A stretch of DNA of 64,000 nt from Anopheles merus (GCF_017562075.2 NC_054083.1:27224058-27288057); one strand, 5' to 3'. Shown: positions 49,001 through 62,257, counted from the stretch's first letter. The notes: a model not told the origin generated them from the sequence alone. Program-made: numbers and translations.

Positions 49001-51718
49001 GCTTTCCAGAAATGTGTCTTTCCACGCGGCACACTGCACTACTACACTACGCAAGTTGTCGCGGTCGTTGTCGCGCCCTGCCGGTGACACAGTTTATTCC
49101 ATCCGATTGAACGGTGCGCGATTGCAGTGGAATAATGGAAAAGGCAAAGAAAACGCAAAATGCACACCCCAAGCGCGGCACCATTACTTCCGATTGGGTG
49201 TGCTGCGGCGAACCAGGGAGCGATTGTCGCGAAAGGGAAATGTATCAAATTTTCGCTTGGGATTACGGTTAAGCTTTTGTGTAGAATTTCTCTTTCGAAG
49301 GAAACAGATTGTTATCCTACTCCAGCTTCGTCTTTCTTTGGCTGTCTTTTCAAATGTTGTTTCTTATATTTACATTCATCTACAAACACAGAAACAGATC
49401 GTATTGACAGATTTTGTGAGTATAGTAACGATGATATCAAATTGTGAAGTAAATGACATTTATTGTAGTTAGTCTTTGCAGGTCTCATACGACGATCCAG
49501 ACCGTCTGCTAATAACGTTGTTTGACAAACTGCCAGATTTAACTGTTTTCCGAGTGTGGACATCATGCCACCATAAAAGCGCACCAAAACAGCCTTAAAC
49601 TTACGACAAGGGGCCTCAAACTCACGAAAATCATAATTGAGGCACTGCAACTACTACGTGTTCTCTTACGAACGGATTGGATCATCTGCAGCCATTTCAA
49701 TGACATCACTAAGCCAGCTGTCTCTCCATAATTACTCCACACGTACCGAGTGCAAAATCCTCGAACGAATCTTCCAATTGCTTTTAAATTGAAAAAAAAA
49801 ATACACTTAAATGTTCATTCTTGCTTCTCCTTATTTATCCTGAGCATTATTTTTATCTAAGCTTATGGCTTACTTATTCGTTTAATTTGATTCTTTCGTA
49901 GTTACTTTTTTCTTACAAAAATCTGTTCATTTTCTACTCTCCATAATCTGCAATCCAAGGTCTTTATCATTCCAGCTCGATTTTTACAGCTGAAATCTTA
50001 GCTGTATAGGATATCATGAGCGTATGCCAAGATCATCTGAAGCACCATGTTGAATAACACACATGCTGATACTTAACCTTGGTAACGCTGCGGTCATCTA
50101 GCACTATTACGTTAAGCATTATAGGGTCGTTTGCATCACAAAGCTGTACCGATTTGTGTTCTCCCAATCCAGCTGACTAACAAAACAAGCTTTACTGGAA
50201 AGCTCCACTACAAAAAAAATGTCACCAATATCCTTCACAAACCTCACTAATTGTACGGCCATCCCATCGGCAATTAAAAACACCAAGCCAGTAATTACAC
50301 TTGTCAAACAATTGCTCCAGTTTTTCCCCCTTCTTATTGTCTGAAATGCATTTAAAAGACATAATTATTTTCACTTTTTGTAATGAGTCACATTTCACAA
50401 AAAATTAACCAGCACCACGGAGCACGCTTCCTCCGGTATGCTGGTATGAATGCATGCGCCGCCCGTGTGTAGACGGTTCATTACAAACTTCCTGCTTCTT
50501 TTCTGTAAACCTACGGGTTTTTAATGTCCCTTTCATCATTATGCACAATATGCAAAGCACATGCAATTTTCGCTTGCTTTCTTTTTTTTTGCTGCTACCC
50601 TCTCCCACAAAGGCAAGTCGTAAAAAAGACGCAATCCTAATTAAAACGAGTCCACCGTCGTTAAAACACAATTTACCCCCTTGAAGGTTGAAGGCACACA
50701 TTGGGAGGATGTGTGAAGCAGTGTGGTTCGGGGGGCTCTAAAACATTTTCCAAGAAACCCCAAAGAGCTTAGCTTGGTAGTGTCTTTCACTCACACTAAT
50801 GATGAATCTGAATGAAGCTACAACGCTTACGACGGCACAGAACCACCTCACCTCAATTCAGCAAACGTGCAAGCATGTATTAAGGAAAACTTTAAACAAA
50901 AATTAGAATCACTCAGAGACCGTGCCGTAAAGGCAGCGCCCCGTGCCCTGTTGCCCTCCCCCATTCTGCGCGGAGCTTACACTGTCGAATAAAAACAAAA
51001 TCCCACCCTCAGATAAATAACATAACCCCTAAGCAGGAAGCACAACCCACCGACGCTGGGTGTGATTTTCATTCCTTCCGCATGTTTACAGTATCCCACG
51101 ATGTGTGTGTGTCTCCTTTTTTGCATACATTTTTAATTTAGAAGTGCATACATAATTTCCATCACGGTCGTCGCGTGCCATTCACGCCCTTGGCCACGCT
51201 ACGATGTGATGAGTGGGTTAGGCGAAGGGCTTTTACGCCACCAGAGAACCCTTGCCGGCGGTCTTAACGTGGCGGGAAGCCACGATAAGCATTAAGCTTT
51301 TGCTTCTTAAGAAGGTTGCCTTCGTTTTTTTTTCTTCTTTTGCTATAATGTTTTGACTCTGTAGATGGCGTTCCATGGCGAATAACGTGGTCCTCGTCGT
51401 CATCGTCGTTTGTTGGGCAAGTACTTATGGTTTTGCCTGCACTTGAGGAGCGTACATCCGTTTTCTAGTTTCGTGTGACGCTCGTTGGTTAGTGGAAAAC
51501 GCTTTTGCTTAAAATATTCGCACGAAAGATGAAAGCCCCAGCGCAGGCCAACCGTGGGGACACGCCACAACACAACCGCCATCTTGATGGCGTCCCGTTG
51601 CTTCATGGGCGGTGTGTGCAGAAGATTACATTCTAACGATACGATGAATTTTACATCACCTCTCCTGTAGTAGTTCCTGGGCTGTGGCCAATGGACATTT
51701 GTGGTATGTGAATATGGG

Positions 51719-51719
<1 letters not shown>

Positions 51720-51780
<61 letters not shown>
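51720..51780. repeat. (TG)n microsatellite
   Basis: About 29 uninterrupted TG units, 170 bp left of the pogo-like element. Confidence 0.95.
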
Positions 51781-51783
<3 letters not shown>

Positions 51784-51949
51784 ATCACTTGGATTTCTTT
51801 TTAAGTGCAGCTTACAGCTGATCGCTTTACTAAATCGGTTTACGCTGACGAGTTGAGGTGTTGCTTTTGAAACTGCTCGAAACTACTCAAACTTTGGTTA
51901 GCATTGCCGGTGGATTTAAATTGTAAATTTAAATTTAAACCTTAACTAC

Positions 51950-53406
51950 AGTGGAACGCCGTTTATCGAGGCTCATCAGGACACGACCTCACCCAGATAC
52001 TCAAATAACACGGATAATGCTTTCAAGTATTGTTGGAAACTCGTGAGTGCCCAACAGTCTGTCAAGTCACAACGCTAGAGAAGAGAGTGAGAGGGAGGAT
52101 AAAACGATAAATTAGGAGATAAGGAGGAGGATGGGTCCGCTCCTAGCCTTTTAGTTGAGATTCGACAATCGGTACATGTGGACTAATTTTTTGATTTAAC
52201 CTCATTCCGTAAATAAAGTGTTTTCTCTAAAAAATCCACCGCGTTTTTCAACAAGTATATTTTTTTCACAAATTGTTGAAGTTTTTTTTATTTGTGTTAT
52301 GTTTTGGTAAAAAATACTCAGTTTTTTATTGAAATTACTGTTTGTTCAAAGAAAACATTTAAAAATATGACATGAATTTTAGTGTTTTTTGTTATACGTT
52401 TTTCGTTTTTCGAATTGTGCTCTGATAATCGTTTTTTGTTTAATTTCGTCCTGCGCAATGAAGATGTTGTATTTTAAGATTTGAATATCAAATTTTAAGC
52501 TTTGAGTATCAAAGAACCATTTACTTTATTCATTATTTTATAATACCTCTCATCACGAGTTTAATCTGTTCCAATGACTCACTCGTTACGCAAAAAACTC
52601 GTTATGCGAGAGGCTCTTTTTCATACAATTTGTATGAGAATTGAAATAATTGGTGCAATTCATGAACAGTGCAGATATGTAGTGATTATATGTATCAAAG
52701 CCATACGGAACACCTCAAAGTGGCAACGTTTACTGTTGTGATGCATGTAATCCCTGTATACCTGTACTTGATCAATTCTTAGTATTGAAATTCTTGCCTG
52801 CATGAGCAAGTAGATCAAGAATGCATGCAAGAACACACCTATCAATACACCTCACACTCGTGAAACGCACGCTTCTTACGGAGGTGCACTACACACTATA
52901 ATCCTGCCCACTTCCACGGCCGAAGCGGAAGAGGGCCTCCAATATTTTCAAATAAGAAGGAAAGAAATGGAGCAATTAAACTGAAAACACTACCTCACTA
53001 CACTCACTTACTTCACCTGGTGATAAGCGCAGCAATACTCTCAGCTCCGCTATCTGATCAGAAAAGAGCTATCTGGACGTGGAGTGAACGTGCCCGCGGC
53101 TCGCCTTGGCTTTTTTAGATGTTTGTATGACTTCGTGAGTTTTGGACTGGCAGTGGGTGTAAATGTGATACCACCATTACACTTTTCCTCAACACTTATA
53201 CCTACCTCTTTTAGAAATAGCTTGATATTTAACGATTCTTAGTATTGAAACTCTCGACATGATCACGATTTCTTACCCGTAACAAAAATGAAATTGCTCA
53301 TTATGCGAGATTTTACTCGTTAAGAGAGGTATTCGTAGAACATTTAGATTTGCCCGTTATGCGAAAAATTCGTTATAAGAGGTACTTGTTATGAGGGATT
53401 CTACTG
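51950..53406. mobile_element. Pogo/Tigger-like DNA element, non-autonomous, TA-flanked
   Basis: The left end reads TA|CAGTGGAACGCC and the right end GGGATTCTACTG|TA, so the ends are imperfect inverted repeats (CAGTGGAAC versus CAGTAGAATC) flanked by TA, as in the pogo/Tigger branch of Tc1/mariner. Sub-terminal repeats with CTCGTTATGCGAG or variants recur near 52,590, 53,300 and 53,370. The 1457-bp interior has no ORF longer than about 60 codons, so no transposase. It could be a composite. Confidence 0.55.
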
Positions 53407-55768
53407 TATATACAATACACACGACATTTTTTTATACTGTTCTATGCAACTATGTAACACAACAACGCGACAGCTAAGTAATCAGCCAATGAACGATCAA
53501 ATAATTCTGAGAAAGTTTATGTTGGAGCCAACAGAAAAAGTAGTCTTTACATTCTCTCTTATCCAAGTGTCTCCAATAAAAATGCTAGATACATCGTTCA
53601 TCTTCTAATGTACACAGTTTATATGAATCTCTTATCTAGGTTTCACACTTTTGATTACTTTACTTGCTGATCAAAATTTTCCTGCATATCGCTCTAATCA
53701 GAGCCAGCAAACCACCGAATATTACTTTCATCGATACAAAATCTTGTTACTATAGCAAACTTTCCCAAAACGAGAATTGCAGTGGTTCCGTGTAATTTGA
53801 TTTCAGCATGAACAATCACTACCCTGCTTTACACCGATTCTCCCTTAAACTTAATCCACTTTCTTTGGTCACCTGAAAGCGACATATTTCTGTCTGCACT
53901 TCCCCACCCCCGGGTGGGCATGTTTATGACATGCACTATCATGCTGGAAAATGAAAAACTTTTGCTCGCAACGCCCAGCCCCATTCCGCCCGTTGCGCTC
54001 TTCTGGTCTCCGGTACCGTGGTGACACGGTAAAATTAGATACCGTGGTTTATTAACAACGTTTTCACACACCATCGAGTGATTGATTAACTTTGCAACCC
54101 TACCCGACTACTCTGGCGACACATTTGCTTCTCCCACCCACCTGCCCAGCAGCACGGGACCAAAAACTACTAGTGCTAGTTGGCGGCAAAACTTTCAGAT
54201 TTCGCTCTGCACACACCATGTGCTCTGAATGCTGCCAGGAGCTGGTGTAATTTACCGCCCTCTTTTCGTGCGCCTTCACTACGCTGCACTTGGAACTCGG
54301 GGCTGCTGGAGGGGGGGGGGGGTGGATTAGGAGGTTTCGGGTATCGGTAACGTTTCCTTGCGGACTAATTTCATTTGTTTCGATCACGGCAGCACACCGG
54401 GCTTGCCGGGCAGAACCGGAGAAGACCCACTTCAAGTTTCAAATTTATGTCCCTTTCGTCGCCTTCTGTCCCTGTCCCCATGAGGAGGGAGAGAAGGGAC
54501 TTTCTTCACATCTTTGCAACTTTTGGTTTCCATTCGCTTTCGCCTGGCCCGAGTTTCCTGCAGAGGGTCGGGGATTGAAGTATCACCCCGTTCGTGTTAC
54601 GTTTCCCGTTACCCACGTTTCTGCACTTTCTGCATTTTCCGTCCGGGCCCAAACCGTTGACGCCAGTGGCAAATGGGTGTAGTTTTGCAACTTTTTGTTA
54701 AATCATATTAATTGTAACGACTTTAGAGCTGCATCGCGCCATGGTATTTGGAAGATCGCGTCCCGGAAACGGGGGTGGGTGTGAGTGTTTGATGATTTTT
54801 CGGGAAGTTTTAAGAGCTTTTGTTTATCGCAAGCAGCGAGAAGTGCTTTGTGAGTGTTTATTGAAGCTGCTTTATGGTCTATTAAGTGTCTGGAAAGAAC
54901 ACGCTAGCATACGCTTCGTTGCAAAACAATACACTGAAACTATTTCCAGTGTTATTGTTACCCATTTGGCCGTCTCTTACCGACGAGTTCTATCAACCGA
55001 AAAAACGGGAACGGCCAAAAAATGTCATCTTTCGTTAACTTTATCCACCATTTCTTTCATCCTATTTCATTTCCGTTCTGCTTTTACCTTATTGCACTAG
55101 TTCATTTCTAGGCGGGAGGTGAAAAACCATCCCAACCATAAACCGGTGCAGACATAGATAACGATATTGGACATCGCTTGCAACAGCACCATACTTTCCG
55201 TGGTCGGTGATCACGGTGGAGAAAGCGAAAAGATGCACATCGGACAGTGCTACCCATAGCGGTGGAGACGGAGGACGGCAAATGTCGTACAAATTGCAGC
55301 AATTTACTTCGTCTTGCACCGTCGTGGCCATCGTGTGTGTGGGTGCGTGTGTGTGTGTACATGCACAAACTCGCACCACCAACACCAACATTGGCATCGT
55401 TGGTCCAATATTTCATCAGCAGCGGATGTCATTTACTTGACAAATATCATCCGTTTTGCCAATTTGATCTTGCGGGCCGCTATTGGGCGCATCGAGCCAT
55501 CCGCACAGCACAGATCTGTGCAGCGGAATACGAAGGACAGAAGTAGACACAGATGCACACATGGGCAAACAAAGCGGTTCAATCATTTTTGCCCCATCCG
55601 CCTCGAGCAGCAGCGGCTGACTCTACGCCTTCCGACGTCAGCGATAAATTGTGATCAAGTCAAGAGACGGGAAGAGGGCCATCCCATCTCATTACCTCGT
55701 GCCAACCAAACATCAATTGATGATTGCCGTCTACCATGTAATTGACTTAACTGCATATTATTTACCTG

Positions 55769-56008
55769 TTAATTGAACGCATCAAAGGTGTCACGCTGGA
55801 TGGGCACGGTACGGGCGGAAGGTAGAGGGAGGGGCCCATCGGTGAAAAGGGCAAGTTCAGTTGGAATCTCATCAGACGCAGGCATCATACTGGCATGCAA
55901 ATCCACCGTAAGATGCAAAAGGTACAGAGATGTCACACACGGGTCAATGCCGTTTGCCACGTTGGATGGTTTGCTGTATACAGTGGGAGGTGGGGGCAAT
56001 AGTGACAT
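55769..56008 (-). CDS. Candidate small ORF framed by splice-like sites
   Basis: A 79-codon ORF begins with ATG one base after an acceptor-like TTTTGTTGTTGTAG and ends TTC AAT TAA just before CAG|GTAAAT, a good donor. The protein starts MSLLPPPPTVYSKPSNVANG and has no recognisable domain. Base use looks coding-like. A second 80-codon ORF lies 440 bp downstream (55089-55331). Either may be a small protein, part of a noncoding transcript, or chance. Confidence 0.2.
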   Translation of the reverse strand: MSLLPPPPTVYSKPSNVANGIDPCVTSLYLLHLTVDLHASMMPASDEIPTELALFTDGPLPLPSARTVPIQRDTFDAFN

Positions 56009-59000
56009 CCTACAACAACAAAATTGGCAGTAGTTATACCTTTTTTATTTTCAATAGGTCTCAAAATTTATATTAATCTCTATAATTGGGATTAGAGTAT
56101 GTAATATTAACATAATTTAAGGTTATTTAACTAACCTAAATTAATGAAACTAACGTTGAATAGTTTTCTTGTTATTTATCGAAGATTTTTTCAAGGCTTC
56201 ACATTCCTGTAATATTTTCCTTAAAACACTTTTATATTGTACATTAAATATTTTTTATTGTTTAAAAAGTAAATACACTTTCAACTTTATGGCTCGTTGA
56301 ATGTTTAAAACGAAAAAGGTTTTTTTTAAGTTTTACAATAAGACGAATTAATAATTTATTGTTTGGGTGATGACTGATAACATAGTTTTAATAACACAAC
56401 AATTTTAAATAATTCATATAAGATATTGATCCAATAATATATTCTACCAAGAATATATTCAAATGAAATGTACAAAAAATCGTTATTAAATGGTGTTTTC
56501 TATCGACAATTTCGTCAACAGATTGCTATGAACAGACATTACGATATTAAATCCTTTGAATACAATACAAAATTGTATGATACTATGTGTGTAAATGGTT
56601 TGCATTTAAGTTTTTTTGTCAGCCCCATAAAGGCTTACCTGCTTTATCACACAGCTAGACAGCAACCAACCAGCAACCATTCAGCTCCATTGGCTATGTC
56701 GGTCTAGATCGAAACCCGTCTTTTCAGCTATCTCTTCTTCTCCGTCCTTATGACAGTAGACCGTTAGTACATTTAATAAGGGTTTTTTTTTTAAATAGAC
56801 AAGTATCTAATTCCACATCATTCAATTGTTATGAGTCCATCTAGCCCCACCGTACACTACTCGCACTATCAACGTTCCTCAACGAAAACGTGCCGCGGAT
56901 GGTTGTGCTAAAACTTGGGGGAGCAAACAAAATCACACCCATCCATCAGGTTTTGCATCCCTTGCAAGTCAACAACACGCATTATTATAACTGCGATTTA
57001 TTACTCCCTTGGTGGATAGAACATTCCACCGTGCCTCGCCGTGTGCGTAATCGCTTTTGCGCGAAAAAAAAGATGTCCCATTTAGCAGCAAACCATCGAA
57101 GAAACAAATGATATTAATTTTACTGCATAGATTTTTTCGCCGTGCACGAAACACTCGCAGGGGAGGTGTGAATCGCCAGCTATCATTTTCACAAAACTTT
57201 TCCACTCGATTGCTCACTCACTGTGCGTTCGAAGCGCGACAGTTGTTGATGACGCGAAGCCTCATACTCCCGCGGTCGTTTTAAAATCCCAAGCGACTGC
57301 TTAGATGACGCTTTTGCAAAAAAAAAAGCATACCAATACACACAAGTGTTACTACGCTAAACTGCGTCGCACGGGTCTGCTGTGCGATCGTAAATAATGT
57401 AGTAATTTATGGTCTCGGTGGGCAATCGAGCAGCAGCCCTGACGCACGTCTAAAAAGACTCGGCCCCAAACGGGAAAAAAGTAAAACAACCCCTCCCCAC
57501 GATGCATTCGGACAGGGTTTAGGGGCTGGCGCTGGCTGGTACGGCTTATGGCGACCACCCCGGTGGCGCTGTAGGAACTAAGCGAAAAGAGTCGATTAAC
57601 TTTCTGCTTGGTGTGGCGCTTCGGCCCTGTTATCCGGTTGCCAAAATAATTGAAAAATGCGTCTCTCGGTAAAAACGCACAGACCCGCCACCGTCTGTTC
57701 CTGCCAGTGGCAGACAATTCCGTTGGCAAAGCGCCGGCAATAGAACGGAGAAATGAAAAGGAGTTACAGAGCAAGACGCATCCCGTTGGAAAATCGCATC
57801 TTACGCCTTGCTGCACTCCGGCACTTTAATTATTTCGGTGTGTTACGCTGCGGCAGAAATGGCATTAAAGATTTAGCCGAGCGCTTGGTGTGTGAACGAC
57901 TTCCGGAGAACAAAAGATGAGGCCACCGTTATGTTGCAGTGGAGTTTTTTTTCTTCGCATTTTCACCAAAAACGATCTTTGTTCGCATAATTCGCCGACC
58001 GTATTCATCGACACACACACACACACACAGGATTCCTATTCGGGCACGGAGAATGTTGCACCGGAATGTGAATGCTGCTTTAACATTTTCATCATCCGGC
58101 CCCCCGGAAACTCTCACCTGCATGGGAATGTCTCCAGTGGACACTTCATTTCAAACCCACTCGAAATCATCGTACCATAAAGTGGATAATATGAATGACG
58201 CGGCGACCCCTCCAAAAACCCACCCTCACCGGCCCCGTCATCGAGCGGCATCGAATCGAACATTCGGCGAGGCTGGGCCGGGTCGCTTTGTTACCGGTTG
58301 CGCTTTGTAGTGTGGTGGAATTAATATTCAACGAAGGTACAAAGGCCAGCGAGTGTGTGTTTACTTCACATGAAAATGTCCTCACCAAAACACGGTGCGA
58401 TGATGATGATGATGTTGCTGCTGCTGCTGCTTCAAACAGACACGAGTCTTTTGATGTTCTCGGCAGGCTGCACAGGGTAGCAGCACGAAACGGTGATCTA
58501 TCAATCAGTACCGTCCGTACTGGTAAGATGCAATCGGGGAGGCAACAAGATGAAGATGAAGAAACCCGACGGGGGATTGCATTCTAACAATCATGACCCT
58601 TTGATGCCTCCTTCGCAGACCTTCATTTGGGGATATTGTATTAGGAACGCTTTTAATAAGCGCACAAAACAGGAAAAGCCTATTCTATGTTTTGGTTTAT
58701 CGTTAAGCAGTACTTGTGTAGAAAGAACAATGAATTTTAACTAAAACAAAACAGGCTGAAATTAAAAAGGTTGTTGTCATTTAACGGCAGGCAACTGAAT
58801 TCTCCAATCAATTTACATGATTTACAGCCACCTAAAACTGATTGATATAAATGATTTGTGATAGCCTAATTTGAAGATACTAGGTAGATAGGAATACTGG
58901 GTTACAGAGCTGGACAACGATGTTTCATAGACCTCATTTCTTCTGAAATATACGCTACAAATTATTGGCCTCAAACTCCAATTAAAATGAACAACTGATG

Positions 59001-59029
59001 ATGACCCCTTAAGGGGCTGTAAACTAAAA

Positions 59030-59700
59030 CCAAACCCATACCAGTTCTGAAACCGTCACATTACCCTTACGGATTCAGGAGCTGATCATGATCTCATGCA
59101 GGTTCTAAACCTGATACTGAACCTATACCGGTCCATGAACCGATCACGAACCCATACCGGTCCTGGAACGGATACTGAGTCCATTTTCTTCTTCTTCTTC
59201 TTCTTCTTCTTCTTCTTCTTCTTCTTCTTTTTCTATTTGGCGTAACGTCCTACGCGGACATACCGGCCCTTATACAGGCTTTCAAGACTTAATTGATTAC
59301 CACACAGCCGGATAGTCAATCCTTACTGCGGGAAGACGGTCCATTCTAGGTTTGAACCCATGACGGGCATGTTATTGAGTCGTAAGAGTTGACGACTGTA
59401 GCACGGGACTGAACCTATATCAGTCCTAAAATCAATAATGAGCCCATACTGGTCCTGGCAAAGATACTGCTCCCATACCAGTCCTTGAAGTAAAACTATA
59501 CCCATACCGGTTCTGGAACCAACCATACACCTAGAACCGTTCACGAATCCATGCCAGCTTTGGAACTGATAATGAACCCAAACCGTTTCTGGAACCAAGC
59601 ATGAACCCATACCGGCCCTGGAACTGATGCTAAACTCAAACGCGTCCTTCAACAACTCCCGATTTTATTCCGTTCCTGGAACTATACCTGGACCTGTTGC
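59030..59700. repeat. Degenerate ~30-bp tandem array (CCATACCGGTCCTGGAACTGA)
   Basis: Units such as CCCATACCGGTCCTGGAAC and TGATACTGAACC repeat imperfectly through about 670 bp, interrupted by the SINE at 59187-59409. Confidence 0.65.
59187..59409 (-). mobile_element. tRNA-headed SINE inside a degenerate tandem repeat
   Basis: Minus-strand head GTCCCGTGCTACAGTCGTCA, B-box-like GGTTCAAACC, body GGCCGGTATGTCCGCGTAGG and ACGCCAAATAG, tail (GAA)n (plus TTC tract 59187-59229). Same body as the 38 kb copy. It interrupts an array of CCATACCGGTCCTGGAAC-type units on both sides. Confidence 0.75.
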
Positions 59701-60081
59701 GGATTCAGATTTCGGAAACTTGGTGCATAATTTCAAATATGTTTGTGTGTTGTTAAAGAAATATAGCCAAAGTATTTAAATTTTATTTTAATTGAAGCTG
59801 AACCTTCAGATTGAAAGCTTAATGTGCACGTATTTGAAAAGTAGCTACCGTAAAAGCTCTCCCAATTTATTGCACTGTGAACAGTTATTCATCTTGCAAT
59901 CTTTAAAAGCAAAATAGAAGCAACGTTCGATAGCGTAGGGATTGCAAAAGTTACTGCCATTTCTCATGCAGATAATGACTGACCATCAGATCGGAAAAAC
60001 AAGAAGCCATCACAGGCAAAGGCACACAAAATCGGTCCGTACATTATACTAGAAATAGAAGCCACACACAAAGTTCATCTT

Positions 60082-60314
60082 TCATTGAGCGCTCTCCAGC
60101 CCATCCAGAGACGAATTAGAAGTTTCGCTCCAAAGCGATAAATAACTTTGATGACCGTACCATTTTGGGTGACATGTACGCGTTGTGGTGGCGCTGGCCA
60201 CGACGGCCACGACGGTGAAAGGGAAGCCCTGCTGCTGCTGCACCACTGCGGAGTTGTTGCTACCTTGCTGGGGCGGTTTATGCTCCGTTGTCTTTGAGGT
60301 CAGCGTGGTTTCGC
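60082..60314 (-). CDS. Candidate C-terminal exon, gene unknown
   Basis: A 233-nt open segment on the minus strand follows an acceptor-like CCCTTGTAG and ends in TGA (GCT CAA TGA). It lacks a Met, so it is not a free-standing ORF. It encodes 76 residues: a Thr/Ser/Gln start (ETTLTSKTTEHKPPQQG), QQQQ, a short hydrophobic run FTVVAVVAS, then CHPKWYGHQSYLSLW and SSLDGLESAQ at the end. Third positions are G/C-rich, unlike the flanks. It needs a phase-1 or equivalent upstream donor, which I did not find. I do not recognise it. Confidence 0.35.
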
Positions 60315-62040
60315 CTACAAGGGTGTCGGGTCATAATTTACCCGTCTAATGAACAAATCGGGTGGCGATGGAGTGGTGGCCGCTGTTGGTACATTATCGG
60401 ACGATGCAGCAACATTTTAATGCTCTGCTCAAATAGCGAAACTTTTTGGTTCGGCTAGCCGAAACGGTACGACACGGTGGACAGACACACACGCCACGGA
60501 AAACATTCCGTGGGAAGATGGAACCAGGTACTCGAAGAGCGATGGAGAAGAGCAGGAAAAAATTCACCGCATCAAGCGTACCATAAATTTACGTGCCAAT
60601 TATACGTGGCCCGGTAAAGAGGACGACTTTCAATGGGTGTAGGTGTGTGTGTGTGAGTGTGTTTGAGTGGGGCAAAACGGACTATGCGAAAATCACCGTT
60701 GAATAATCCGATGCCTTCTGCGAGGTTTGGTGCCTGTTTTTTTCAAGCAAAAAAGAACTCTCCAGCATTTCTTTCTAGAAGGTCCGCAGAAAAACTGACC
60801 CACCACATACGTTATATGGTAATGGTACACCAAAAAAAACGTACATATACATCGGTACTATAACACTATGGAATGCTCGTACCATCTCGAATGCAGTAGC
60901 AAGAAACAATAAACGGTTTTTGGGTATACCTGCTTCGTCGATGGTAGTAGCTGTAACAATTGAAGTTCGTTAAAAGTTTACAACTGACTGATATGCCGGA
61001 ACACATCAGGAACTCAGAGCAACGAACACGGACGAATGCATCCTTGGCGTTGGAAACAATTTGCAAACCAACTTACGACTATTATTTTACTCCAAGGACA
61101 GTACGTTTGCCCTTCCAGTGGGATGCATAAACCTTTCTGGACTGGTTCCCCTTACTGCATAATAGTTTGGTTTTGTTTTTGGTTTGGTAAGAGAAACAGC
61201 CTTATATATCTACAAAATTGGACTGGATTGTGGAAGTTTTTTTCTCCTCAAATACGTTTGCTGTAGCTCTATTGAAAACTTAACACTCGGTGCAGTACGC
61301 TCCGGCCGTAATGAATTGAAGGTCCCTGAGTTCTGAATGGGAACTTCAGACACTATTGATCGATCTTAGCTGTCGACTTTGGGCGATAAACTTTTGAAGC
61401 TTTTATTTAGGTTCCTGTCCTTTATATCCAATTCCCATTGTTGCGAAGCTTAATCTCGGAACATGAGAATGACCTTTAGTCTGGTCTTTTCCAAACATTG
61501 TTCAATTTTAGAACAGTCAGTTAACTATGCCTGCAAGGTATGTCAAATAGGACCACCCTGGGGTGTTCTAATGACGTCAGTAATGGCGTCAAATTTTAAT
61601 TTGATGATGAAATTGACAATGGTCTTCGTCCATTTTTTTTGCGGAACTGAAATGTTTGAGCAAAGTTCTCTTTTGTATCTTAAACTCAATGCATTTACTC
61701 AGCTCAAACCTCGAATCGAGTATGATACAAAGAAATGATTGCCAACTACCAAGGCAGCGCCTTCTATGGAGTATAATACATCAATCGTGAAGTAAATTAA
61801 ATAAGTTCAAACATTAAGACTTTTCAAACATCTAAATTCCTGTTTGGTTTGTTTTGTTGATGCTTCTGAGAACCGGAACTTTACGATTCATTCAATTCAT
61901 CCTAAAGAACGAACAACGTACGTTCATCTAATCTCCGTTCATCGATTCTTTATAAATAAAAATGTACTAAGTTGGTAATGAAAATAAGGATTTTTTCATT
62001 GTGTTTCTAGCCATTTAGGGACTAGTTGGATACAAAAATG

Positions 62041-62257
62041 TTCTTCTTCTTCTACTTTTTCTTTTTGGCACAACAACCGCTGCCGGTCAAGGCCTGCCTG
62101 TACCCACCAGTGGAGTGGGCTTGGCTTTCAGTGACTTATTGTTACCATAACAGGATAGTCAGTCCTACGTATGAAGGCATAGTCTAATCGGGGCTTGAAC
62201 CCATCACGGACATGATGTTCAGTCGTTCGAGTTGACGACTGTACCACCAGACCGATC
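62041..62257 (-). mobile_element. tRNA-headed SINE, first body type
   Basis: Minus-strand head GATCGGTCTGGTGGTACAG, B-box-like GGTTCAAGCCCC, body with AGTCACTGAAAGCCAAGCC and GGCCTTGACCGGCAGCGG, and a GAA-rich tail (plus-strand TTCTTCTTC at 62041). Closely related to the 2 kb copy. It lies directly downstream of the candidate gene fragment at 62293-62866. Confidence 0.75.

Larger units (their letters stand above)
42394..51949. other. Gene-poor 9.6 kb upstream of the TMEM72-like exons
   Basis: Probably contains the missing 5' exon(s) of the TMEM72-like gene, which must end in phase 2. I could not choose one. Microsatellites and a tRNA-like relic are listed separately. Confidence 0.35.
53407..60081. 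other. Gene-poor 6.7 kb
   Basis: Holds the small ORF at 55769-56008, AT-rich sequence at 56.0-56.6 kb and the 59 kb array. ORFs of 130-154 codons (54.3, 57.4 and 58.2 kb) look random. Confidence 0.35.

Noticed and set aside
57352..57816. 154-codon minus-strand ORF
   Set aside because: Random-looking composition and no similarity recognised.
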